A stretch of DNA of 64,000 nucleotides from Aquatica leii (taxonomy: Eukaryota > Arthropoda > Insecta > Coleoptera > Lampyridae): the NCBI GenBank assembly GCA_035610365.1, contig CM069437.1, positions 31,019,507 through 31,083,506 of the forward strand, read 5' to 3'. Positions within the stretch are counted from its first letter, which is position 1; the number at the start of each line of letters is the position of its first letter. Below are positions 34,794 through 44,289 of the stretch, one piece after another. The position numbers and the translations under genes are program-made. Below the pieces are notes generated by a model, which was given only the letters and a program-made list of their open reading frames with translations, was not told the DNA's origin and did not search any database.

Positions 34794-37165
34794 GTTTGAA
34801 TGTATTAAACAATGTTGCTTGATGCGAAGTAATAACATTCTGTTGAACTTTCATTGTTTATTATTTTGAAATAAATATATACACAACGTTTCGATTGCTG
34901 TGGTATCTGCAATCGTCATCAGGTGAATACTAACAAACTTAGAAACTACTGGAGCTTATATACTAAAGATATGTTCGATGAAGCGTTCAAGCGTACAAAA
35001 TCAATTTAGCGTAACAGATTAATTAATTGACAAAATTACTTAGCAAAGTTTAAGTTGTTTTAGAGGTTCGATAAGTGGTTTCCATATGTTGCTTATCTCG
35101 ACACTTGGCTGGCTGAAAATTTCTTTGTTGTTGTTGATGAATGCCGCTTCTTTAAATTTCCGTTTGTACCAATGTTCCTCCCTGTGTATGATTTTTGCTT
35201 CCGACCATTTCATTCGATGTTGGTTATCCCACGAATGTTGCGCGATGCCGGACTTAGAAGTCTCTCCTCTCTGTGTGTGCGTCTGATGTTCTTTCAGTCT
35301 GATGTCAAGTGGTCTTTTGGTTTCCCCCACGTATGATTTGCCACATTCACATGGAACTTGGTAAATACAGTTTTGGGAATCTCGACTTGTTTGTGGCTTT
35401 GTATTAGAAATTATACTCCTAATGGCGGTCGATGATTTGAACACTGTATTTATGTTGTAGCTTTTCCCTATACGTTTTATTGATTCTGATAAACCTTTGA
35501 CATATGGGATGCTCAGCAGTGAATTGGGCAGTTCTTCTGTTTTAGGTTGTCCCATGGTGTTCAATTGCTTTTTCCGTAAAAGCTCTCCTACAATCTTTTC
35601 TGGATAACCATTCTGCCTTAGATCGTTTCTAATGTTTTTGATTTCTTCTCGTAGCCCTTTCTCTGTGTTGCACAACCTGTACGCTTTGTCAATTAGAGAT
35701 TTTACTACTCCCCTCTTCGTAGATGTGGAATGGTTAGATTCAAAGTTGAGATATCGACCGGTGTGGGTCGGTTTCTTGTAGACAGTCGTTTCCATAATTT
35801 TCTTGTTCTTTGTTACTTAAACGTCTAAAAAAGGAAGTGAGTTCTCCTTTTCCTTTTCCATAGTGAATTTGATGGACGGTTTGATGTTGTTTAAATGTTG
35901 TAGAAAAAGGTCTAGTTGCCGGTTACTGTGATTCCAAATGATGAAGGTATCGTCAACATATCTAAGCCATGTTTTGGGTTTGAATTTTGATTTCTCTATG
36001 GCCTGTTATTCAAACCAGTTCATGTATATGTTGGCGACTACTGGTGATAGAGATGAACCCATTGGCAGTCCTTCGTCTTGAGTAAAGAATCTGTCTTTCT
36101 CCTGAAAGTACGAGTTCTTGAGGCAACATTCTAGGAGCTTCATTATTCCTTCTACCGGCAGCGTGGTTCTTTCCTGGAGTTTTTCATCTTCTCGGAGCTT
36201 CGTTTGGATGATTTTCAATGCTTCTTCAACTGGCACATTAGTATAAAGACTTTCTACGTCGAAGCTGACTAATTGATCCCGTGGTTGTAGCTGTATTGTT
36301 TTCAGAATCTCAACGAAATGTTTGGAGTCTTTGACAAAAGATGAGCTGTTCTTCTGTAGTGGTTGCACAATTGGTAGTAGAAATCTGGATAGCTGGTATG
36401 TGGGTCCATTACGAGAGCTGGTTATCGGTCGAAGCGGCATGTTGTTTTTATGTATCTTTGGTAGTCCATATAGATGCGGTGGTTTGCTGTAGTGTGGTGT
36501 TAGCATCGTTCTCATCCTTGGTGTTAGATGTCTTTCGTAGAGTTTTAGGACTTGATAGATCTTCCTCTCCAAGCTTGCTGTCGGATCTTTCTTCAGTCTG
36601 CGGTAATTCCCTTGATTTAAGACGTCTTCAATTTTTTGGTCGTAGGTGGAGGCATCCATGATGACAGTTGCGGCCCCTTTGTCGGCTGGAAGTATTTTAA
36701 TGGATTTGTTCTTCCGTAAATTTGTGAGAGCTTTTTCCTCGTGTTTAGTGATGTTGGTGTGTTGTTTTCTTTTCTTCTCTAGAGCACTTCTGATTTTCCA
36801 CTTAAATTCTTCTGCTTGTGTTGGATTCAAACGTGTTGTCTCGATGGCACCAATGATGTCTAGTACAGGCACGTGCTTTGGTGTTATCGAAAAATTGAGC
36901 CCTTTCTCTAATAGAGTCGTTTCTGTAGCAGACAGTGGATGTGTCGATATGTTGACTATCGTTCTCCTTGCGTTCTTTTGGTTGTCGGCTGCTTTCTGTT
37001 GGTTTCGTGTGAGTTTAGCCCATTTTCTGTCGTGTGTTTCTTGGTGTAGTTGTCGTACCTTCTCGCAAGTAGCGTCTATTTTGCGGAATATTGGTGTGTA
37101 ATCTTCTTCCAATGTGAACTCTTTTATCTCCTCGAATCTTTGTGTGGCGTCTTGGAGTAAAGAAA
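34794..37165 (-). mobile_element. Penelope-like element, longer minus-strand copy
   Basis: This copy reads right to left and forms a palindrome with the shorter plus-strand copy at 37166-38439: 34825-36099 is inverted relative to 37166-38439 with near identity. The part 36100-37165 is unique to this copy and encodes the N-terminal half of the protein. 31 bp (34794-34824) at its 3' side are also unique. A 13-bp duplication CAATGGAGATGTT (34781-34793 and 38440-38452) brackets the whole pair, so the two copies entered as one event. Inverted, 5'-truncated partners are a known habit of Penelope-like elements. Confidence 0.9.
34880..34930 (-). ncRNA. Hammerhead-like ribozyme core at Penelope end (left)
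   Basis: On the minus strand: CTGATGA (34916-34922), C, GATTGC stem, loop, GCAATC, GAAAC (34888-34892), GTT, then GTG, which can pair with CAC before the core (short helix I). Hammerhead motifs are established components of Penelope-like element terminal repeats in many animals. One nucleotide separates core and stem II, as in the other copies here. Confidence 0.6.
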
Positions 37166-37187
37166 GAAAGACAGATTCTTTACTCAA
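35040..37187 (-). pseudogene. Penelope-like RT plus GIY-YIG endonuclease, two nonsense codons
   Basis: A single minus-strand frame runs from 37187 to 35040. The first dozen residues come from the junction with the other copy, so the natural start is missing or unclear. The N-terminal part is helical. RT motifs include SFDVESLYTNVPV and GLPMGSSLSPVVANIYM, and the YVDDTF box lies in the following broken segment. The C-terminus holds the GIY-YIG nuclease signature (IYQVPCECGKSYVGETKRP). Stops at 36003-36005 (TCC changed to TAA) and about 35817 (CAA to TAA) break the frame; the partner copy has sense codons at both places. RT plus GIY-YIG is diagnostic of Penelope-like elements, which prime reverse transcription at nicked DNA or chromosome ends. 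Confidence 0.92.
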
Positions 37188-37202
37188 GACGAAGGACTGC
37201 CA

Positions 37203-38224
37203 ATGGGTTCATCTCTATCACCAGTAGTCGCCAACATATACATGAACTGGTTTGAATCCCAGGCCATAGAGAAATCAAAATTCAAACCCAAAACATGGCT
37301 TAGATATGTTGACGATACCTTCATCATTTGGAATCACAGTAACCGGCAACTAGACCTTTTTCTACAACATTTAAACAACATCAAACCGTCCATCAAATTC
37401 ACTATGGAAAAGGAAAAGGAGAACTCACTTCCTTTTTTAGACGTTCAAGTAACAAAGAACAAGAAAATTATGGAAACGACTGTCTACAAGAAACCGACCC
37501 ACACCGGTCGATATCTCAACTTTGAATCCAACCATTCCACATCTACGAAGAGGGGAGTAGTAAAATCTCTAATTGACAGAGCGTACAGGTTGTGCAACAC
37601 AGAGAAAGGGCTACGAGAAGAAATCAAAAACATTAGAAACGATCTAAGGCAGAATGGTTATCCAGAAAAGATTGTAGGAGAGCTTTTACGGAAAAAGCAA
37701 TTGAACACCATGGGACAACCTAAAACAGAAGAACTGCCCAATTCACTGCTGAGCATCCCATATGTCAAAGGTTTATCAGAATCAATAAAACGTATAGGGA
37801 AAAGCTACAACATAAATACAGTGTTCAAATCATCGACCACCATTAGGAGTATAATTTCTAATACAAAGCCACAAACAAGTCGAGATTCCCAAAACTGTAT
37901 TTACCAAGTTCCATGTGAATGTGGCAAATCATACGTGGGGGAAACCAAAGACCACTTGACATCAGACTGAAAGAACATCAGACGCACACACAGAGAGGAG
38001 AGACTTCTAAGTCCGGCATCGCGCAACATTCGTGGGATAACCAACATCGAATGAAATGGTCGGAAGCAAAAATCATACACAGGGAGGAACATTGGTACAA
38101 ACGGAAATTTAAAGAAGCGGCATTCATCAACAACAACAAAGAAATTTTCAGCCAGCCAAGTGTCGAGATAAGCAACATATGGAAACCACTTATCGAACCT
38201 CTAAAACAACTTAAACTTTGCTAA
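37203..38224 (+). pseudogene. Penelope-like RT C-terminal part plus GIY-YIG, one frameshift
   Basis: An open frame from 37203 to 37970 covers RT motifs from GSSLSPVVANIYMNWFE through YVDDTFIIWNHS and the linker. Loss of one A at about 37947-37950 (GGAAACCAAAGACC versus CCAAAAGACC in the partner) shifts the frame just after the nuclease signature CECGKSYVGETK. The rest of the nuclease continues in another frame to the TAA at 38222. In the partner copy this region is in one frame. Confidence 0.9.
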
Positions 38225-38341
38225 GTAATTTTGTTAATTAATTAATCTGTTACGCTAAATTGATTTTGTACGCTTGAACGCTTCATCGAACATATCTTTA
38301 GTATATAAGCTCCAGTAGTTTCTAAGTTTGTTAGTATTCAC

Positions 38342-38390
38342 CTGATGACGATTGCAGATACCACAGCAATCGAAACGTTGTGTATATATT
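38342..38390 (+). ncRNA. Hammerhead-like ribozyme core at Penelope end (right)
   Basis: CTGATGA (38342-38348), C, GATTGC/GCAATC stem, GAAAC (38372-38376), GTT, GTG; the exact mirror of the motif at 34880-34930. CAC just before the core can pair with GTG after the triplet. Confidence 0.6.
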
Positions 38391-38439
38391 TATTTCAAAA
38401 TAATAAACAATGAAAGTTCAACAGAATGTTATTACTTCG

Positions 38440-39572
38440 CAATGGAGATGTTAACCGAAAAAACAGTAAAACACAACCTGTCGCTACACCTAGCCTTTAT
38501 ACATTACGAAAAAGCATTTGACTCAATGGAACACTGAGCAATTATGATAGAACTAGATAACGCATGCATTGACTCCAGGTACATAAACGTAATTAAATAT
38601 ACCTATATACAAAGAATCGTTGTCAGCGATTAAAATACATGAAACACCAACAAAATACCAATAAAAAGAGGAATCAGACAAAGTGACACGATGTCGTTCA
38701 AACTGTTTAATCAAACCTAGAATAGATCGAACAATTTTGGAATTAATATAAATGTAAAAAGATTAAACCATCTCAGAATCGCTGCCGATATTGTGCTAAT
38801 TGCCGACGATGAAGAACACCTACAGAAAATGACAACTAAACTAAAAAGAGAATCGCAGAAAGTTAGTTTTAAAATGAATTTAAATAAAACAAAAACTTTG
38901 AATCCTCAGAACATCTAAGTAAAAATGAAAACACAAATAGAAAACGTCCCTGAGTATATATGTATATCTAAGCCAAATGATACGAATTGACAAAAAATAA
39001 AGATATTAAAATAGAAATAGAGAGAATAAAGATTAGGATGGGCATTTTTTGGAAAATTATTAAAACTGCTAAAAAAAATAAAAGAATTCTCCAGCATTAT
39101 AAATCTAAAATATTTGACGAATGCGTATTATATGTCTTGACGTACGGAGCTAAGACATGAACACTTACGAGACAAACAATACACAAACTGGAAGCTACAC
39201 AGAGAAAAATAAAAATAATAATGCTAGGTATCACACTCAGGCATAAAAAGAAGAAAGAGTAGATCAGGCAAAGAACGCGAATAAGATATATAACTGAAAC
39301 AATCACTTAACTAAATGGGACTTTACAAGATATGTAGCAAAACTAAAGGACGGCAAATGGAACGTAAAAACTATACAGCGGAGATCTTGGGATGGAAAGA
39401 GAAAGGAGGAAGACCAATTAAAAGGTGGGTCGATGACTTTGCTAGATTAAAATAGATATCAACAACTCAAAATAGAGAAAATGAAAAACGAAGAGAGAAG
39501 CTTATGCACAACATTGGCTGCAGTAAGGGCTTAAGAAGAAGAAGAAGAAGAAGAAAAGCAAGAAGAAGAAGA
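38440..39572 (+). pseudogene. RTE-like LINE reverse transcriptase, right fragment and 3' end
   Basis: Continues the LINE interrupted at 34793. The first frame reads TMEMLTEKTV and HYEKAFDSMEH, the conserved catalytic-aspartate region (YEKAFDS) of RT, and then meets stops. Later, out-of-frame pieces read RFADD-like words near 38790 and, at the 3' end, TRYVAKLKDGKWN, GGSMTLLD-type and CTTLAAVRA words typical of this LINE family's C-terminus. The element ends in a GAA microsatellite (39536-39572), as RTE-type LINEs often end in short tandem repeats. Old and inactive. Confidence 0.75.
39536..39572 (+). repeat. (GAA)n microsatellite tail of LINE
   Basis: A run of GAAGAA units with one interruption (AAAAGCAAG), directly after the LINE C-terminal coding remnant. 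Confidence 0.85.
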
Positions 39573-39689
39573 GAACCTGCGGCCATAACAGCAGAAAGAA
39601 TGAAATCATCATTCGTAGAAGCAGTTTTCGAGATACCTAAAACTAATAATACGCAAAAAAAAACGTTGAGATGAGTAAAAAGTTGTCTA

Positions 39690-40010
39690 ATGACGAAACT
39701 GCTATCAATCTATTCACATCCGCATTATCTCAAAAAATTCAAAGAACTGAATCTAGATCCAGTCCAAATATATAACGCAGATAAATAGGGGCTGTACTGA
39801 AAAATGCATTAAAAAAAAAACAGTGATTTCTTCACAAGAAAAAATGCACCAAGACGAAAGAACGAACATAATTCCAATGACCAAGAGTGGTATCACAACT
39901 TATATATTCCTGAAGCAAGAACTCATCTAAAAAATCAAAGTTTGCTTAAACGTGCTACTCTTCTTATTAAAAATGGTTATAGTTATGACTCTATTAAAAA
40001 TTGCATTAAT
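39690..40010 (+). pseudogene. Possible pogo/Jerky-type transposase fragment
   Basis: A decayed frame reads LNLDPVQIYNADK at about 39748-39786, resembling the IYNADETGL motif around a catalytic aspartate in pogo/Jerky-like DDE transposases, followed by GLY and RKNAPRRKN. Stops follow directly. The resemblance is short, so the call is tentative. Confidence 0.35.
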
Positions 40011-40523
40011 AACGATGGTCAGTTTACAGCATTCTTCATTCTACTAAACTGTATAAGACTCGTACGCCATGAGCTCAACTAAATTTCAAAAGTTTCTTAG
40101 CGCACATACACCAAAAAGATGAAACCGTTACTCAGTTATTAAAAAACTTAAATTTAAAGGAAAAAAATAATTGAAACCATCCCAGGTATAAATATCTTCA
40201 AGAACAACAAATCGCTTTGAAAGATGTTTCACAAATGCTGAACACTTTGAGTGAGAAAATTTTGCTGATTTAAATGTTAAATGGATAAAAAAAAGATGAA
40301 TATTTGTTTCCAGTTAAAATGCAGATTAATAAAGAAAGTGTACATTTGGATTAAATAAAAGTTTAACAGTAAATACTTTTAAAGAATGTTTTGTAAGATT
40401 TCATTAGTTACTTAGCAACTTTAAATTAAACGTGACAACACCGTAATAGTACCTGTTACCGCAGTTGTCAACATTTGACATATAGTATAACCTTACTTTA
40501 TTAACTAATTTTACTCTTTTATT
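40011..40523. other. Region upstream of ASCC2
   Basis: AT-rich sequence without a recognised gene. The 5'UTR and promoter of ASCC2 should lie in its last few hundred bases, but I cannot place a TATA box or transcription start with confidence. Confidence 0.4.
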
Positions 40524-43071
40524 ATGGATTTAATATGTGGAAATAAAAGTTTTTTTAAAGTAAGTTTGCTAGTTGAGTATCAAATAAATTTTTTGTTTTT
40601 ATTAGAACCCTAATAACCTTCCTTTGAATGAACTTTACTTTGATTACCAAAAAGTAATTCGACTAACGAAGAATGACCACACTTTAGAAGAAACTGTAGA
40701 AAGAGTGAGTAACTAAGCATCAACATTATTGTGTTTGAGTTAAATTTTGTTCCAGTTAAAATCATTGAGTTTTAGCGACGAACATTACAGAGTTGAAACT
40801 GTAAAAAGGCCGGCACTTGTATGGCGTATGTAATTTAATTAACAATCTCTAAGAAATTCGTTTTAGGATAAATGTTGGATTGATCGTAAAAAGTATGAGT
40901 GTTACCACCGATATGATCTACATCTACCTGAAGAACAGAATAAAGGGTTTATGAAGAATGTAACGTTTTTAGATAACTTACGGTTTTTGAATGAGTGCAC
41001 TTATCACCAGTTTTGGTGTTATATTAGTTACGAACCGAATATTGCACGTGTTGTGAAAGAATTTCTTCATAACGCCGTGCCTTTACATTTAGTTTCACAT
41101 TTAAGCAGACCGTTTTTGAGTCTGCATCTTAAAATACACTCTTGTATTCGTGACATATATCAGCGATTGTTGCAGTTTAAGGTGTCTCAGAATGAATTTT
41201 TGAAAGAAGACGTTACGAGATCTATTATACATGAGCATGGGTTACTCAGCCCTGAAGCTGTTCTTATACTATGTTACCTTTATAATCCCAACGAGCCTCA
41301 ATTTGTATCTGACGTAATTGATTTCTGCTTAAAGAAAGAGGACATTTTCTTACGAAAAGTTAATGAATTATTAAAGAAGATCGTTGACGTAATTATTCGT
41401 TTTGTTAGGCTTAGAATTTGTTCATTGTAGTTACTTTAGGAATTGGATAGCTTCACACACACATCGTTTCATAATCAAAGGGTTGCAAGTGTAGTCGAAG
41501 AAAAGGCATTTTTCTTATATGAGGTTGCGTCTACTTTACATCAGTTTCTTTCAGCTTGTAAATTCGCTGTTGATGTTGCTTTTTATGCTGAGTTACCTTA
41601 CTGGTACGATTTAAGTTTTGCCAATACCTCATGTATTTGTCTCTTTTAGTATTACGTATGTGTATCAAAAAGTATATGCAGAAACTAGCGAGTTAATTGA
41701 CCGTGATAGTAATGGACATGACTGGTCTAATTTCAAAGACCTGATTAAGAAATGGCTCGCTCTTGGAAAATTCGAATTCGTAAACCTATTTCACGTTTTT
41801 GCCAGTTACTGTTTAGATTCTATAATTAATTTAAGGCAAGTTTTTAACACGAAATTACGTAAATTTTTAATGTATATTTTGCAGGGAAGATTCTACCAAG
41901 CAAGACGAATACGTTGAGCTCTACATTGGTTTAATTTCAAATGCGTTGGATAACGACTTGTTTGTTATGGCCTATGATAAAACTTATCCAATTCGGGAAC
42001 AGTTTGAAACTTTTATAGATTGCGTTACTAACTTGTATCCTTTTCGACACTCAAAATTTATAAATGTACTTGTAGAATATATTATCTTAACGTAAACTCC
42101 AGTGACGTTCAACAAAGTGAATATCTTCTTCAAAGTCTAAATAGAATCACTTCCGAATTTTCGAACGAACCCGAACTAGAAATTTGTATAACAGCAACAC
42201 CAAAGCCTGAACCTCTGTTTAATAGTAAAAAATACGAGTCAATTTATCAAACACTCTCGCAATATTTAGACAAACCAAACAAGAAATCTACTCAACTACC
42301 TAGGAACGTGTCGCTGGCTCTTGAACAGTATTACGAACTAACCAAGCAACTTAGTGGCGGTGATGGCTTTGGACAAGCCGTTAGGCCAGAACAGAATGAA
42401 ATTGATGCATGTGTTCGAGCAGTATTAGATGTTTTACCACATTTAGAACGCGATTTTGTGTTGAGTTGTTTGGATGAAATGGATTATAACGTGAATGACG
42501 TAATAACTAGAATTTTAAGTAAAGATCTATCGACTACGACTAGTAGACCATCCACCAGTAAAAAAGGAATGTACGCAAACGCTAATGAAATGTTGAACGA
42601 TAAAAAGGAGAAAGAAAGTATTAAGCAGTTGGTTCTTAAAGCCTCGTAAGTACATCTTTTACATCGATTTCTTTTATATTACTGCTTGATGTTTTTAGAT
42701 ATTCTATCGACTTAGACGACGAGTATGATGACAGATATCAAATCGGCAATGCTATGAACGATTCCGACGATGGCGAGTCTAGAATTTACAGGCATTTGGA
42801 AGAAGGGAAAGAAGTATGTGATAATGATTCAACTTCAAGTGGTGAAGAGGAACCTGCCGTACCACAAAGAGACACGAAATTAGATTTTTGCGCGGATCCA
42901 TCGATAATGCGTGAAATGCGAGAACGAAAGTATCAGAATAGTCGACGGGTTCCGAGTAAAACTGTGGAAAAAACCGATGATAAACCTAAACACTTTAGAA
43001 ATACGAAGCCAAAGTATAATAAGAAAAGTGGGGCACAATGGAAACGAAGCAAAGGCATGATTCCATCGTAA
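40524..43071 (+). CDS. ASCC2: ASCC2-like, activating signal cointegrator complex subunit 2
   Basis: Proposed exons: 40524-40559, 40606-40704, 40756-40818, 40867-41388, 41440-41603, 41650-41835, 41885-42645, 42699-43071. They total about 734 codons; human ASCC2 has 757 residues. HQFWCYISYE matches the family's HDKFWC region. The CUE domain (EIDACVRAVLDVLPHLERDF...) lies at about 42400-42520. DLDDEYDD and the terminal KRSKGMIPS are family hallmarks. ASCC2 binds K63-linked ubiquitin and, with ASCC3, TRIP4 and ASCC1, acts in alkylation-damage repair and in splitting collided ribosomes. Oddities: exon 7 needs one extra base near 42079 to stay in frame; intron 6 is GC-AG; the donor after 40818 (GTATGG) is weak and that junction uncertain. 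Introns are 46-53 bp. Confidence 0.9.
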
Positions 43072-43086
43072 TGTAAAATACTTCTA

Positions 43087-43092
43087 AATAAA
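43087..43092 (+). terminator. Polyadenylation signal of ASCC2
   Basis: AATAAA 16 bp after the stop codon. Confidence 0.75.
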
Positions 43093-43459
43093 AAAATTAT
43101 ATTTTACTGTTTTATTTCACTGATGACTCTACAACTGCGTTTCCAAAACAATAAGATCACTTTAGCACAGTTAAAATAACCACCTTCTGAGGCTGCAAAA
43201 CAGTGCAACGCCTCGTAGAGTTGAGGCGGCGTCTTATATATGAGGTTCGATCGACGTAGGCGGCAACGAAAGTAAGCTATATTACTGTTGCCACGCAGGG
43301 TTACTGCAGTTGTACAAAGAAAGTATCGTCACTATTACTTACACCGATGAGGATGAATGATAAATCCAGAGGAGTAATATCGAATGCGTCCACGACCGGA
43401 GTCTATACTAAGATAAGAATGTCATCCGGGTTTGGACCGTGTCATTGTTGTAACCGAAG

Positions 43460-43500
43460 TTGCCAACGTTTCGCCCACTTTCGTAAAGGGCTTCATCAGG
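43460..43500 (-). ncRNA. Hammerhead-like core (Penelope repeat copy 2)
   Basis: Minus strand: GTC, CTGATGA (43493-43499), A, GCCC...GGGC stem, GAAAC (43468-43472), GTT, GGC. GTC before and GGC after can form a short helix I with one G-U pair, better than in the other two copies. Confidence 0.5.
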
Positions 43501-43684
43501 ACGTGAGATAAATCGAAAAACTCAAACAAGCAACCGAAATCTAACTAAGAATCAACTTGTGAACCAAGCCAGATTCTAGCCTCTGAAAAGGTAAGAAAGA
43601 AAACGGTAAACTTGAAAAAGCAAACGAAAATCTAACAAAGAACCACTACAGAGTTTGGTAATCAAGGACAAATTTCCTACACTT

Positions 43685-44010
43685 TCATCTCAAGGTGTAT
43701 ATTAAATTCCTTGTTCATGTGGTTTAGTCTACATTGGTGAAACCGGTCGTTCCGTCATTACTCGCATTCCAGAACATGATCGTTGTATAAAAAAAGGCAT
43801 ATTTCTAAGTCTGCTGTTGCTGAATATAATTTTACTACAGGTCATAGAATAGATTTTGATAACGGTTCGGTGATTACCAAATCTCCATTCTTTTTCCACA
43901 GGAAATTCTGAGAGAGCATAGAAATCATCAAACACCCCAATAACTTCAACTGCGATCATGGTTTTAAGCTATCCCCTCTTTGGTCATTAGTTCTTTATCG
44001 AATCCGAACT
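43685..44010 (+). pseudogene. GIY-YIG endonuclease fragment of a Penelope-like element
   Basis: The frame from 43697 reads PCSCGLVYIGETGRSV, the GIY-YIG core with the CxC zinc-binding lead typical of Penelope nucleases, then TRIPEHDRCIKKG. A TAA lies at 43703, and a frameshift follows near 43795. After the shift the words AEYNFTTGHRIDF and PFFFHRK continue the nuclease and its C-terminal tail. Only the C-terminal domain remains; no RT is seen. Confidence 0.75.
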
Positions 44011-44179
44011 TAACCATCCATGACGATCCTATTCTTCTTTATATACGGCCAAATTTTTTTTCTTACCTCACTTCTATAGAGTTTAGAATCTGGCTGGTTC
44101 ACAAATTGATTACCTAACTTTTGAGAAGTTCTTAGTTAGATTTCGGTTGCCTGTTTGAGCTTTTTGATTTATCTCACGC

Positions 44180-44211
44180 CTGATGAAGCCCCTTACGAAA
44201 GTAGGCGAAAC
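44180..44211 (+). ncRNA. Hammerhead-like core (Penelope repeat copy 3)
   Basis: CTGATGA (44180-44186), A, GCCCC...GTAGGC imperfect stem, GAAAC (44207-44211). One stem position is mismatched relative to the other copies, which suggests decay. Confidence 0.45.
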
Positions 44212-44289
44212 GTTGGCAACTTCGGTTACAACAATGACACAGTCCAAACCCGGAAGACATTCTTATCTCTTAGTAAATCTGGAGGAGGA

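Larger units (their letters stand above)
37166..38439 (+). mobile_element. Penelope-like element, 5'-truncated plus-strand copy
   Basis: Near-perfect inverted copy of 34825-36099, one base shorter. It starts inside the RT gene and runs through the GIY-YIG domain and the terminal repeat with its hammerhead-like core. It joins the minus-strand copy at 37165/37166 and ends at the 13-bp target duplication. Confidence 0.9.
43383..44280. mobile_element. Penelope-like remnant flanked by inverted hammerhead-bearing repeats
   Basis: An inverted repeat copy at 43383-43680 and a plus copy at 44075-44280 enclose a GIY-YIG relic at 43685-44010. Both repeats share the CTTAGTTAGATTTCGGTTGC segment, the hammerhead-like core and the end CAAACCCGGAAGACATTCT. 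The same repeat stands alone at 24540-24885. The family differs from the Penelope-like element at 34.8-38.4 kb. Confidence 0.75.

Noticed and set aside
36341-37101. Plus-strand frames of 106 and 151 codons
   Set aside because: They are antisense shadows of the Penelope-like RT frame on the minus strand.
41870-41884. GTAAAT at 41870 as the donor of ASCC2 intron 6
   Set aside because: It is too close to the acceptor and gives the wrong reading frame; the GCAAGT donor at 41836 fits.
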